A stretch of 64,000 nt of DNA from Erythrophleum ivorense (GCA_026724425.1 JAIUCV010000001.1:12754556-12818555), one strand, 5' to 3'. Positions 1 through 13,079 are shown, counted from the stretch's first letter. Notes: generated from the sequence alone by a model not told the origin. Numbers and translations are program-made.

Positions 1-2209
1 CCTAGAAGTCATTTGATGGGTGTTGCTTCATTAGGTATGATTATGGACCATAATGGAGCTTATAGAGTAATCTAGGGTTTAAGCAAGTTGCATGGCCCTA
101 GACATTATTTCATGAACTTAATTGGTTCCCATAATTTGTGTCTAGGCCAAGAGACACTATTTCCACCAACTTGTGGGTGTGTGGCTAAAAGAGGAGGCTT
201 GAAATCTAAGGAAAAAGTGTGTGAAATTATGCAAGGTAGCTTTCTCCACCTTCTCTCATGCATGGATGTGTGTTTAGCTTATTTTAGAATGTGTGTATGT
301 GTATTTTCAAGTTAAGAAAAGTATGCTAGCATGCCTTTATATTCCATGATCCTTGATGCCATGTTATATTTTAAATGAATCTATGATGTTTGTATGAGTT
401 CGCTTGAGTGAGGAGAGGCCAAGAACTCTTCCCTTTGGTGAGGATGAGCCAAGAACCCTTGAGCTTGGTTGAGACATAGCAAAGTGTCTCCTAAAAGCAA
501 AGTGGGCTCCCAAGAGTATGGTTGAGTCCAAAGCTCTTAAAGAATGGGTGAGGCAAGTCCAAAATCCATGAGGAGAAGTGTGAGGCCAATCCAAACACTT
601 GGGGAACTCTTGAATGTCTTGTATGATTGATTCACATGCCAAGGTTGCTTTGAAAATGTCCATGACTTCCATTTTTCCATACATACATTTGAAAAGCTTG
701 CTTTTGTACATATTATGTGTGATTGAATGGGAGATGAGCTATTGGGATTCTTTGAATCTCATCCCCTCCTCTCCAATGATCTAACATGCTAGGTGAACCA
801 AATGGATATGCTAATGGGAGCCAACAACATTGAAGAAGAGAGATTGACATTCATATGTCTAGCTTTTACCCTTTTTGAGCCATAATGATGTATATGATTA
901 TTGTAAATGGCACATGACCCTTGAGACACATGTAAATATGATATTATGTGATGTATACATGTATGGATATGATGTATGAACTTTAGAAATGAATTTGGGT
1001 ATGTAATGCCAAGTTATGCAAATTGGAAGTTTGATGCAAATGTGTATAAATGTGGGTTGAATGGCCAAAATGAGATGTATGAGGTTTGGAACCCTTTGGG
1101 CAGCTCACACAAGTCTAAAATATGTTTTTAAACTTGCCCAAAAGGTGCCAAGACTAAGGGAAATCCATTTGGCAATTTTGGTACCCAATATGGAGCCAAA
1201 ATTGACCATAATGGAACCCTATGCCATTTTTTTTTCAAATGAGTCAGTCTTGCCCTGAAACTTGGCATGCAATTAGGTCTCATTAATAGATTTTTGGGAA
1301 GGTAAAGATCATAATTTTCGGAGACCTAGAGAATATTTGATGAATTTTCAAAGTTGGGATTTTTCATGGATTCTGGTATGGGTACTGTTCATACTGGCAG
1401 TTTTGAATTCTGTGTCACCCGATGGCCAAATGGTATCCAATGCTTATGAAATTTTATATTAATAAACTATAGGTAATAATCTTTCTGTGGCCACTGAGAT
1501 CATCTCATTTGGAGGTCTAGAGAGGAAGATATGCATTTTCGAAGGTTCTGCCCAGTATCAGACATCTTGCCAGACCCGAGGTACTGTTTCATCGATTTCC
1601 GGGAGTTTGGCTTGATGAACTGATCTGGAGATATTTTTCCTCTCTTATTAACATCCACATATTTCCGATATCATTTGAAAGGATTGGATTTTTGTGGAAT
1701 TAGTTAGACATTTTTGAAGTCCATATCAGTAAACTGTGACAGTATCGGGAACCCCTCCGACCAGTAGATGATTTCGCGTGTCAAACGCATTATATATGAG
1801 ATTTTAAGACTTCTACATATTTTTAACATGAATTAGACGTCTTAAGCTTTCCAAAATGACTGAGATTATATGTTTTCGATTTTTCTGGATTTAGTTGTGA
1901 ATTTTCAAACTTTGCCCAGAAATGAGGCCAAGTCTGCCGAAAATGAATCTACATGTCTCATATCCCTTTTTTGTTTCCATGGTTTTAAAGCTAGTTTTTG
2001 TGATTGAAATGAGTTCTAATCATGCAAATAAATATGAGGATGCATAGAATGAGCTCACACAGTCCACGTGGCACCGAATGGGTTTTTGGATATGATGACT
2101 TGCAAATAGAAGTCCAAATCTTCATGCCTCCTTTATGAGAATTATGTGTATGTTTCATGATAATTATGCTATTCAAAGGCATGAGATGAGCTAGAATTAT
2201 GGTGTTACA
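1..2209 (+). mobile_element. 3' part of a long LTR (solo LTR or element end), 5' part outside the window
   Basis: This stretch is similar along its whole length, in the same orientation, to about 59721-61910, the 3' 2.2 kb of the solo LTR at 58260-61910. Shared landmarks are the CATGCATGGATGTG block near 260, the GAGCTCACAC block near 2050 and the terminal GTGTTACA ending at 2209, which pairs with the TGTAAC start of the full copy. The 5' 1.46 kb lies outside the window. It ends exactly where the tandem array resumes in mid-unit at 2210, so it was inserted into that array. Short open frames inside (for example 88-315 and 1061-1258) are not conserved as protein and I do not call them genes. 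Ty3/gypsy origin is inferred from LTR length and the TGTAACG terminus, not from coding sequence. Confidence 0.85.
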
Positions 2210-3692
2210 ATATTTTTCTACAAAAAAAATCAAGTATAATTTAGTTAAACTTCAAAAAAGTTAATTGAAATTTACTTAAGACTAAAATGAGCACTTTTCA
2301 CACTTGACAATCTATCAAGGGTCATGTGGATGGTATGATGAGAAGAGAAAATAAATTGATTCCTAAAAATAATTTTGAAATATCAATTTATTGGAGTTGC
2401 CACAAAATTTTTAATTATAATAAAAAGTAGAACTTAGGGAAAAAAAATTTTACAAAGGAAGATGTAAAGGTTGTCTACAAACTAGAGAAGGATTATGAAG
2501 TCATTTGTGTCATGAGAAGATGTTAGGCATTCCACACAACTTGTTGCTAAGAATGGTTATTCCAAATCAACAAAGCAAAATTAATATGGTTTTATTTTAT
2601 TTAAATTACCATAATCAAAGACGTACAAAAGGAAAGATGGAAAATAAAAAGAGACAAAAAGAAAGAACTAAGAAAACAAATGAGGGAAAAAAATATTTGC
2701 AAAGGTGGACAAAAAAAGAAAAAAAATATTTATATATGTACAAAAAAATCCATATTTATAAAGGCAAATTTGACATAAAAAAGCAACCTAGAGCTTACGT
2801 ACCTAGTGAAAGAATCAAAGCCTACATGACTCAAATATATGTTAGTGTAATAAATTTAATATGTACTCATTCAACACAAATATCTTATTTACATGAAATA
2901 TTCTTAAATAACAATAATCAATTTAAGTAAATATAACTATATTAAAATCACCATAAAAAACATTTTTTTGACATATATAATTTTTTATTTGTAAATACTT
3001 TATTCTTATTTATGTGAAATGATATATATAATATCACTCAAAAAAATAGCATTCAAGTATCACTTTTTTGAATGAGTCTCGGATGGATTAGGGGAAAAAT
3101 TTCTTCCCTAATTCCTATTTGATAGGTTCCTTGTCATAATCCTCCCATTATAAAGTTTTCACTTTACTAAGAAAAATAAAGTGTGGAAGTTTTGATCGTT
3201 CCATCACTCTCTTACCAACCATTCCCTAAACTTTTATGCAAATTTTTCACATGAGAATATTAAATGATTCCCCTTTATAATTTTTACTTTTAAAGTCTTC
3301 TTTTGACCTAAATAGTTTTTCTATACCTATAATGCAATTCAAGAAAAATTGATAAAGTCATATAGAACTTGTCATGCAAGATATTACTATAGCTTTATAG
3401 ATGTTATACTTCTTAAACAACAATAAAAATAATAAATCTATCAGATACAATTTAACAAACACTTTCATAATTCACAAATATTAATTGGACAAACTTTTAA
3501 TATGGAGTTTTGATTTTTAGAGAACCATTAATAATAAAATTATAGTCTCATGTTAGAGCTTGAAACCAATTTAGTTGCATGTTAAGAATAAAATTAAAAT
3601 CTCATGTTGCGTAAAAAGTTAATTTCATTAATAAAAAGTAAATACATAGTAAAAGAGGTTTCTCCTATATATATGTAATGTTAGGGGAGCCC
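2210..3692. repeat. Tandem array unit 1 (about 1.49-kb repeat)
   Basis: This is the first visible unit of a direct repeat. Landmarks recur in each unit: CAAGTATAATTTAGTTAAAC (2232, 3719, 6720, 10371, degenerate near 5213), a purine-rich tract about 400 bases further on, a GAATGAGTCTC box, and the TTTCATTAATAAAAAGTAAA box near the end. The spacing from unit 1 to unit 2 is 1,488 bp. The unit starts in mid-repeat, immediately after the LTR end. A lysine-rich open frame at 2505-2930 lies over the purine tract. The same region in the other units is broken by stops and length changes, so I treat it as chance. Confidence 0.9.
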
Positions 3693-5188
3693 AATGATAT
3701 TTTTCTATAAAAGAATATCAAGTATAATTTAGTTAAACTTCGAGAAAGTTAGTGGAAATTTACTCAAGATAGAAATATGTAGTTCTCACACATGACAACC
3801 CATCAAGGATCTTGCATAACGTGGATGGCATGACGAGAAAAGAAAATAAATTGATTGCTAAAAATAATTTTGAAATATCAATTTATTAGAGTTACTACCA
3901 AAATTTTAATTATGTTAAAATATTAAACTTAGGGAAATTATTTTTTAAAAAAAAATATGTAAAGGTTGTCTGCAAACTAAAGACATATTAAGGAGTCAAT
4001 TGTGTCATGGGAAAGGTGTTAGGCATGTCATAGAACTTGTTCATAATAAGATTACTCTAAATCAACAATGCAAAATTAATGTGGTTTTAATTTATTTTAA
4101 TTACCATAATCAAAACATATACAAAAGAAAAGAAGAGAAAACAAAAAGAAATAAAAAAAAAGAACTGAGAAAGCAAACAAGGGGAAGAAAATATTTACAA
4201 AGGTGGATAAAAATGAAAATAGAAATAAAATATTTATATCAGTACAAAAAAAATATTTATAGAGACAAATTTGATATAAAAAAGTGACTTAGGACTTGCG
4301 TGCCCAAGGAATCAAAGCCTACATGACTCAAATATATGTTAGTGTAATAAATTTAATATATGCTCATTCAATACAAATATCTTATTTACATGAAATATTT
4401 TTAGATAATAATAAATTTAAATAAATATAACTGTATTAAAACCTCCACAAAAAATATGTTTTTTACATATATAGTTTTTTATTTGTAGATACTTCATTCT
4501 TATTTATGTGAAATGATATATACAATATCACTTAAAAAAATAGCATTCAAGTATCACTTTTTTGAATGAGTCTCAATATGGATTAGGTGGAAAATTTCTT
4601 CTCTAATTCTTATTTGATAGGCTTCTTGTCATAATCTTCTCTTTATAAAGTCTCCACTTTACTAAAAAGAATAGATTGTGGAAGTTTTGATTGTTCCATC
4701 ACTCTCTTACCAATCATTCCCTAATCTTTTATGCAAATTTTCCACATAAGAATATCAAATGATTCCCCTTTATAATCTTTACTTTTAAAGTCTTCACTTG
4801 ACCAAAATAGTTTTTCTATACTTGTAATGCAATCCAAAAAAAAATTGATAAACTCACATAGGACTTGTCATGCAAGAGATTATTAGAGCATTAGAGTTGT
4901 TGTACCTCTTAAACAACAATAACAATAATAAATCTATCAATACAATCTAACAACCACTCTCTTAATTCACAAATATTAATTGGACAAATTTTTTATATGG
5001 AATTGTGATTTTCAGAGAACCGTTAATAATAAAATTATAGCCTCATCTTAGAGCTTGAAACCAACTTAGTTGCATGTTAAGAATAAAATTAAAATCTTAT
5101 ATTGTGTAAAAAGTTAATTTCATTAATAAAAAGTAAACATATAGTAAAAGAGGTTTCTCTGATATATATAATATTAGGAGAGCTTGAT
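3693..5188. repeat. Tandem array unit 2
   Basis: A direct copy of unit 1, about 1,493 bp to the matching point of unit 3. It carries the same ordered landmarks, with single-base changes and small indels throughout. The open frame at 4000-4287 corresponds to the purine-rich frame of unit 1 but is shorter and diverged, which argues against coding function. Confidence 0.9.
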
Positions 5189-6690
5189 AATATTTTTCTA
5201 TAAAAAAATATAAAATATAATTTAATTATACTTCAAGAAAGTTAGCTAAAATTTACTCAAGACTAAAATGAATAGTTCTCACACATGACAACCCATCAAG
5301 GATCTTGTATAACGTGAATGGCATGACAAAAAGAGAAAGTAAATTGATTCCTAAAAATAATTTTGAAATATCAATTTTTAGAGTCACTACCAAAATTTTA
5401 GTTATTTTAAAATATAAAATTTAAGAAAAATCTTTTTTTAAAAGAAAAATGCAAAGGTTGTCTGCAAACTAGAGACAAATTAAGGAGTCAATTATGTCAT
5501 GAGAAATGTGTTAGACATACCATAAAACTTGTTTATAATAATGATTATTCTAAATCAACAATGCAAATTTAATGTGGTTTTAATTTATTTTAATTACCAT
5601 AATCAAAACACATACAAAAGAGAAGAAGAGAAAAAAAAAAGAAATAAAAAAGAACTAAGAAAACAAACAAGGGAACAAAATATTTACAAAGGTGGATAAA
5701 AATGAAAATATAAATAAAATATTTATATAAATACAAAAAAAAATTGCAAAGACAAATTTGACATAAAAAACTAACCTAGGACTTACATACCCAATGAAGG
5801 GATCAAAGCTTACATGGCTCGAATATATGTTAGTGTAATAAGTTTAATATGTGCTCATTCAACACAAATATCTTATTTACATGAAATATTCTTAAATAAT
5901 AATAATAAATTTAAGTAAATATAACTATATTAAAGCCTCCATAAAAAAAAATATTTTTTACATATACAATTTTTCATTCATAAATACTTTATTCTTATTT
6001 ATGTGAAATGATATATCTAATATCACTTACAAAAATAGCATTCAAGTATCACTTTTTTGAATGAGTCTCAATATAGATTAGGTGGAAAATTTCTTCTCTA
6101 ATTCCTATTTCATAAGTTCCTTATCATAATCCTCCCTTTATAAAGTCTCCACTTTACTAAGAAGAATAGACCGTGGAAGTTTTGATCACTCCATCACTCT
6201 CTTACCAAACCATTCCCTAGACTTTTATGCAAAATTTTCACATAAGAATATTAAATGATTCCCCCTTGTAATCTTTACTTTTAAAGTCTTCTCTTGACCT
6301 AAATAGTTTTTCTATACCTGTAATGTAATCCAGGGAAAATTGATAAAGTCATATAGGACTTGTCATGCAAGAAATTACTATAGCATTAGAGTTGTTATAC
6401 TTCTTAAACAACAATAACAATACTAAATTTTTTGAATACAATTTAACAACTACTTTCATAATTCACAAATATTAGTTGGACAAACTTTAATATGGAGTTT
6501 TCATTTTCAGAGATCTATTAATAATAAAATTATATTCTCATGTAAGAGCTTGAAACCAATTTAGTTGCATGATAAGAATGATATTAAAATATCATGTTGC
6601 ATAAAAAGTTAATTTCATTAATAAAAAGTAAATACATAGTAAAAGAGGTTTCTCCTATATATATATATATATATATATAATGTTAAGAGA
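5189..6690. repeat. Tandem array unit 3
   Basis: A direct copy of units 1 and 2, about 1,508 bp to the matching point of unit 4. It ends in a short TA dinucleotide run (about 6655-6678) that is also present, shorter, at the ends of units 1 and 2. No gene is seen. Confidence 0.9.
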
Positions 6691-8523
6691 GTTTGATTAT
6701 ATTTTTCTATAAAAAATATCAAGTATAATTTAGTTAAACTTTGAGAAAATTAGTTGAAATTTACTTAAGACTAAAATGAGTAGTTTTCACACCTGACAAC
6801 CCATTAGGGTGTGTTTGATTGGGGGTTTTTGGAGAGGAGAGGAAGGAGATAAGATATTTGGTTGAAAAAAATTAGAGGGAAAAGGAGGGGAGGGGAAAGA
6901 AGGAGGGCAAATTTTCGTCCCCTCCAAATTAGGGAGTTTAGAGGGAAGGGGAGGATAATTTTTTAATTTATAATTTACTTTTTTGTCTCTTAATTTTTTA
7001 ATATTTTAATATATTAACATTTAATAAAAATTAAGATAAATTTTTTTATTATGAATTAAAAATAAAAAAAAATTGGAATTCATAATTTTTTTTAAAAAAA
7101 TATTGATATAAATAACTTTTTTATTAAAAAAATTAAAATAATATAAAAGTAAATTTGTCCAAATATAATTACTTTCTCTCCTCTCTCCTTCGCTCCCCTC
7201 TTGAACTAAACAATAATCTCCCCTCCCCTTTCTTTCAACCAAACAGAACTCATTAGACCCCCTCCCCTCTATTAACTTCTCTCCCCCTCTGTTGAACCAA
7301 ACAAAGCCTTAAGGATCTTGCATAACGTGGATGGCATGACGAGAAGAGAAAATCAATTGATTCTTAAAAATAATTTTAAAATACCAATTTATTAGAGTTA
7401 CCACCAAATTTTAATTGTTATAAAATGTAAAACTTATAGAAAATCTTTTTCAAAAAGGAAAATGTAAAGATTAAAAAGTTAATTGTGTCATGAGAAAGGT
7501 ATTAGGCATGTTATAGAACTTGTTCATAATAATGATTACTTTAAATCAGTAATGCAAAATTAATGTGGTTTTAATTTATTTTAATTACCATAATTAAATC
7601 ACATACAAAAGGAAAGAAAAGAAAATAAAAAGAAATTAAATAAAAAAAAGAACTAAGAAAACAAGTAAGGGAAAAATATTTACAAATGTGGAAAAAAATG
7701 AAAATAAAAATAAAATATTTATACAAGTATCAAAAAAAATATTTACAAAGGCTGATTTGACATAAAAAACTAATTCAAAGCTTATTGTCTAATGAAGGGA
7801 TCAAAGCCTACATGACTCAAATATTTGTTAGTGTAATAAATTTAATATGTTCTCATTCAACACAAATATCTTATTTACACAAAATATTCTTAAATAATAA
7901 TAATTAATTTAAGTAAATATAACTATATTAAAACCTCCATAAAAAATATAGTTTTTACATATATAGTTTTTTATTTGTAAATACTTTATTCTTATTTATG
8001 TGAAATGATATATATAATATCACTTAAAAAAATAGTATTCAAGTATCACTTTTTTGAATGAGTCTCAATATGGATTAGGTGAAAAATTTCTTCTATAATT
8101 CCTATTTGATAAGTTCCTTGTCATAATCCTCCCTTTTAGAGTCTTCACTTTATTAAGAAGAATAGTATGTGGAAATTTTGATTGTTCCATCACTCTCTTA
8201 CCAACTATTTCTTAAACTTTCATGCAAATTTTCCGCATAAGAATATTAGATGATTCCCCTTTATAATCTTTACTTTTAAAGTCTTCCCTTGAGCACAATA
8301 GGTTTTCTATACTTGTAAAGCAATAAAAAAAAACGTTAAAGTAATATAGGACTTGTTGTGCAAAAGATTATTAGCACATGAGAGTTGTTATACTTTTTAA
8401 ATAGTAACAATAACAACAACAATAATAAATCTATTGAATACAATTTAACAACCACTTTCATAATTCTCTAATTTTTATTGGACAAACTTTTAATATTAGA
8501 GTTTTGATTTTCAAAGAACTATT
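6691..8523. repeat. Tandem array unit 4, left part, carrying a MITE
   Basis: This fourth copy is interrupted twice: by a 502-bp MITE at 6807-7308, and near 8523 by an insertion of about 1.66 kb. The unit resumes at 10184. Outside the insertions it matches units 1 to 3 block by block. Confidence 0.88.
6807..7308. mobile_element. Tourist-like (PIF/Harbinger-type) MITE with TTA target duplication
   Basis: A 502-bp insertion is visible because sister units read straight through the site (CCCATCAAGGATC in unit 2). Here CCATTA is followed by GGGTGTGTTTGATTGGGGG, and the far end is AACCAAACAAAGCC followed by TTAAGG. The ends are imperfect inverted repeats of the GGxxTGTTTGGTT type. The flanking TTA (6804-6806 and 7309-7311) is the 3-bp duplication typical of PIF/Harbinger elements. 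The interior is very AT-rich and has no transposase. The open frame on the minus strand at 7021-7242 is incidental. Confidence 0.9.
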
Positions 8524-8547
8524 GTTGTCACTCTTTTATATACATAC

Positions 8548-8609
<62 letters not shown>

Positions 8610-10183
8610 TAAGAATTTGCTTTTCAAATTATTCAATTTTGGTCACTAAATTATGCTTCAAAATTTGTACATTAATTTTTTGAACATTGATGCTACTCTA
8701 AGATGTTACTATATTCTTGATTTGGATATTTTTTATCATCAATATCAAATTCATTTATTCTAACTTCTTTTTTGGTTTGAATCTATTTGCAACATATATG
8801 GATAACTATAATTTTACTTACGTTTCTTGTTTTCTTTTGTAATCAATATTTAGATAGAATAGAAGATAATGAGATAGTAACATAACATAAGCAACAAAAG
8901 AATAACAAAATAATGCTATTTAAGGGATAAATAGATAAATATTATCACTTTAAAATAATATTCAACAATTGTTATTTTTAAATGAGTATCATTTAAATAA
9001 AATGAAACATTTCTTGATAGTCACTGTGATAGATTTCCCATCATAGTCTTCCAATTTTTTCAAGTTTTTCACTTTTTGCAAATCTTTTGTCTTTGCTTTT
9101 TGTCCAAAAAAAGAAAACTTTGTGACAGTCAAAGACACCAACCTATATATCACAATTTAAGCCAAATTTATAAATACGATAACCAATTTAGGCCATACTT
9201 TCAAAATTGAAAAACTTCTTTTATGTGTCAAGTGTATATGCGGGTGGCAATTAAAAGATACCAACATATTGTCATTAACTAGATATCAATCAATCGTGGG
9301 ATTTAATTAAACTTTAGGCATTTTCAAAAAAGATTTACAGTTTTGTTTTTTACATTTTACTAACAAAAGAAGATAGTATATGCTTTTATTAGATTGTATT
9401 TATGATAGATTTGAACTTGGACGGGTCCATCGGAAGATCAACCCATAGATATCTAATTGGTCCATTGGGGCTAATTAGTGGAGATCTCTTCACAATCAAC
9501 TATACATACAAGAAGAATTTACTCAATCGTTTACTTTTATCATTTTGTTGATATGAATCATATCTATTAAGAGTATTAAGATGGCACATAATTGCTTATA
9601 TAAGCAAAATTTAATGACACACTAATAGAAAATTAATTATAGGGACTACTAGACTAACTTGCAAATTTTTAAAATTATAAGGATTCAATTAAAAATTAAG
9701 TGAAATTATAAGAACCAATAAAATAATTAAAAACAAGTCAATTAAGAGTAGTTTTCCCTTCAAACGATTTTAAGGCCACTCCCTACATTGAGGTTTGAAT
9801 AATCCAAATAACTAAGGTACATCTCCGCAACCACTAGGCCAACTCCTTATGATTATATAAATATTGACAAGCTTAGCTGTTGGTGGTCAAAAAAATTAAA
9901 TTGAGACTTTCTTTATTCATTTAACTTTATAATTTACTCTAACTTTAATTCTTTGGTTTCTAGCTAAATTAAGAATCAATAAATTACATTAATCATCCTC
10001 CGTTGAAGCTCTATTAAATTATACTTGATACATCTTTTTGTTTAAGAAAAATTATTCCGCTTCCTAGAGATTTGATATATATTGTAAAAAACTTCTTTTT
10101 AATTTACTTTTTATTAATGAAGTTAACTTCACACAATATAGCCCTTCCAAAAACGAAATTGCTTATCTACCTTTATTGCCATA
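8524..10183. other. About 1.66-kb unassigned insertion in array unit 4
   Basis: Comparison with units 1 to 3 shows extra DNA between the AACTATT near 8523 and the AATAATAAAATTATAG at about 10184. It holds a TG microsatellite, AT-rich sequence without a convincing open frame, and at its right end (from 10075) the left arm of a foldback element whose right arm is the unit end. No clear terminal repeat of the whole insertion was found. Confidence 0.65.
8553..8607. repeat. (TG)n microsatellite
   Basis: Uninterrupted TG dinucleotide run of about 27 repeats, preceded by a TATACATACATATA stretch. Confidence 0.97.
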
Positions 10184-10330
10184 TTAATAATAAAATTATA
10201 GTATCATGTTAGAGCTTGAAACCAACTTAGCTGCATGTTAAGCATAAAATTACAATTTCATATTGTATTAAAAATTAATTTCATTAATAAAAAGTAAATA
10301 TATAGCAGAAGAGGTTTCTTCAATATATAT
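10075..10330. mobile_element. Foldback MITE-like element whose right half recurs in every array unit
   Basis: The left arm (about 10075-10140, containing TTTACTTTTTATTAATGAAG) is the imperfect reverse complement of the right arm (about 10262-10330, containing TTTCATTAATAAAAAGTAAA). Total length is about 256 bp with arms of about 65-70 bp. Array units 1 to 3 carry only the right half (for example about 3530-3670). A diverged relative with the same arm arrangement lies at about 22292-22558. No protein is encoded. Confidence 0.6.
10184..10330. repeat. Tandem array unit 4, right remnant
   Basis: The unit resumes here with the segment around GTTAGAGCTTGAAACC and runs through the TTTCATTAATAAAAAGTAAA box to the short TA run. 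It corresponds to the end of units 1 to 3. Confidence 0.8.
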
Positions 10331-10985
10331 AATGTTAAAGGAGTTTGATAATATTTTTGTTAAAAAAATCAAGTATAATTTAGTTAAACTCTAAGAAAGT
10401 TAGTTGAAATTTACTCAAAACTAAAATAAGTAGTTCTCACACATGATAACTCATGGAGGGTTGTGCGTAACCTCGATTGCATGAAGAGAAGGGAAAATAA
10501 ATTTATTCACAAAAAGAATGTTGAAATACTAATTTATTAGAATCATCATCAAAATTTTAATTATTTTAAAAGGTAAAACTTTAAAAATATTTTTTCAAAA
10601 AGAAAATGTAAAAGTTGCTTGCAAACGAGAGACAAATTTAAGAATCAATTGTGCTGTGAAAAATGTTTTAAGCACACTAGAATATTGTTTTTAAGAATAA
10701 TTACTTTAAGTCAATAATGCATGATTAATATAGTTTTAATTTATTTTAATTACCCTAATCAAAACATATATAAAAAGATAGAATAGAAAAAAAATTAAAA
10801 AAAAGAACTAAGAAAACAAATAAAAGAAAAAGAATATTTACAAATGCTGATAAAAAATGAAAATAAAAATAAAATATGTACAAAAGTAAAAAAAAAAAAA
10901 GAAACATTTACAAAAATAAAAATAATCTAAAAAAGTGACATAAGGCCTATGTGCCTAGTAAAAATATCAAAGTCTAGAAATTCAA
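10331..10985. repeat. Tandem array unit 5, truncated
   Basis: The first 650 bp of a fifth unit, with CAAGTATAATTTAGTTAAAC at 10371 and the purine tract near 10780-10920. Similarity stops after the block around AAAGTCTAG near 10975. This copy is the most diverged of the visible units. Confidence 0.8.
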
Positions 10986-13079
10986 AAAGATAGAAGACTG
11001 TGGCAATTGGTTTAGTGATTTTTAATTTTTAATTTTTGCAAAATGAGAAGAAAAATAGAATTAATTTAATTTCACAAACAAAATAAGCTTAAAGATTGGT
11101 TTTTTTGTTTAATTCATGAAACCTAAAAAATATCATTTTCTTCTCTCCTCATTTTCTCTTTTTTTTTTTCAATCTTTCAAAACAATTTTTTTGTATCTTT
11201 GTTTTTCTGGAAAAAAAGTTAACTAATTTTTTAAAAAAATGATTATTTTTTATTTTTTGAATTTTTTAACAAAATTAATTGGACATAAATTGTTGAAACC
11301 CAAAATTATTTAAACATAGTTATGCAACCTAAAACATTGGAAAAAAAAACTTAAGATAATACAAAGTCTCACATGACACCTCTAGAAATAAAAATAAAAT
11401 AAAATAAAATATTACAACATGCAAAATCTTGTAAATGTGTGCTTGTGTTTAATCAAGTATCACATTATTTCAAATACACATCTAACAAACCAAAAGTAAA
11501 ATAAAATAAAATAAAATAAAAAACAGTGAAGTCTTTTCCCTTGTAACAATCCAATAAATGGGAAATATAAAATAATAATAAAATTAATTAAAATTCCCAA
11601 AAAATTGAACTAAAATTAAAATCAAGAATTTAATTAATTAGGATTTAAAGCACCAACCATTTAATCAATAATAATAATTTAATTAATTAGGATTTAAAGC
11701 ACCAACAATTTAATCAAAAACAATTTAAAGTAATATTGTTAAAAATAAAAAAGGTTAAAATTTCTTTGGGGATTGCATAAAATTTAAAAGAGAAACCTTA
11801 AGCATTGTTGCGACATGGCAAACTTAAGTTGCATCTCAAGAAAGCCAAGTTCAATCCCTTTTATGCCAGTTTGCTCTACGGGCCAGGCCGACGAGGCTGC
11901 ATCCATTGAATTGGGCAATAGAGAATTTTCGAAATGAGCTTCACGTGTAAGGATTGTGGGCTGAAACAAGCTAAGAAATATGGACCTGATGATATTGTTG
12001 AGTTGTTGAAAAACTAAACTCATGCGTCGGCTATTTTAAGCCTTTTGGCCTGGTTCATAAGAATGATGACCCGGACCTTGAACTAGATGAGAATCATAGC
12101 TTTGGGTCGACTAATAACGTGGAGAATATATACAGTTTCTCTGCACTTGGAGGGCCGCAAAGCGTGCTACTTTTTCTATTTTTAACTGTTTAGATTCAAT
12201 TTAAATAGTGTAAATTTTAATATTTTTATTTTTTAATATCAATTATTATTTGTTAAATTAATAATTAAAAAATTATTTTTATTTTATTATAGTCTCTTCC
12301 AACAAAACAAAAAAAAGACAAAATAAAATTTAGATCATCTTAATTTGGATAACCAAAAAAAAAAAAAAAAAAATCAAAACAAAGACACTACAACAAAACA
12401 ATTATCACTTATTTATAAAGGCCTCTTATCGGTAAAATCCCATTCATTATACATGATATGGAGGAATGCGCTTATAAAATTGTCCAAAGGAGAATTTAGT
12501 TTTGAACAAAGTTCGAGAACATGGCAAATGGATTGCCAGGGGGAGCAAATAAAAACCTTTTAACTTTGATTTTGATGGTACAAATTTTATATGTTTTTTA
12601 TTTTTGATTATCTATTTTTTATAATTTTGAAGAAAGCAAATATAAGATAAAGACGATTTTCTAATTTCTATTAGATAATCAGTTTGTGTGATGGAAATGG
12701 AAAGATATTTTCCTCATGTATTTTGCTTCCTTTAAAATAAAAAATTTTAAAAATATATATAAACTGTCTAAATCAAATTCAGACAATTTAAATTTGCTCT
12801 TCAAGAGAAAGAGGAGACAATTCATTCGCAAAAGCATATCATATACCAATAAAAATAAAATAAAAGGCTCGCATGATGAAATATTTAATATTATGTTTTA
12901 CATCACAATGAGAGTAAATATTCGGAGGCTGGGTGCTACAATTAATGCTGAATATTGTTCATTATAATCATAACTTACTGAACTCAATAGAGTAGCTACT
13001 AGTAGTTATAGTGAGGCTTTCTTGCTCACCAAATCATTTATTGATCTAATAGAGAGACTAAGCTGAATTTATGGATCTT
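10986..13079. other. Intergenic region between the array and the AP2 gene
   Basis: Mostly AT-rich, with A-rich simple sequence (11490-11530) and a short tandem duplication at 11630-11717 (the TTAATTAATTAGGATTTAAAGC block twice). A stretch of more balanced composition at about 11784-12170 has a minus-strand open frame of 79 codons (11784-12023) that I cannot assign. Its sequence could be a gene fragment or old transposon. No gene is supported. The last few hundred bases lie downstream of the AP2 stop codon and should contain its 3' untranslated region. Confidence 0.6.

Noticed and set aside
88..315. Open frame similar to one at 59809-60096, suggesting a conserved small protein
   Set aside because: Both lie in copies of the same LTR. 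DNA similarity extends far outside the frames, and the encoded residues differ by many changes and a length difference, so nothing shows coding constraint.
2505..2930. 141-codon lysine-rich open frame on the plus strand
   Set aside because: It lies over the purine tract of an array unit. The same frame is shortened or broken in the other units and the composition is low complexity.
8553..8607. TG run as a functional Z-DNA or regulatory element
   Set aside because: It is an ordinary microsatellite in non-coding DNA, with no nearby gene to regulate.
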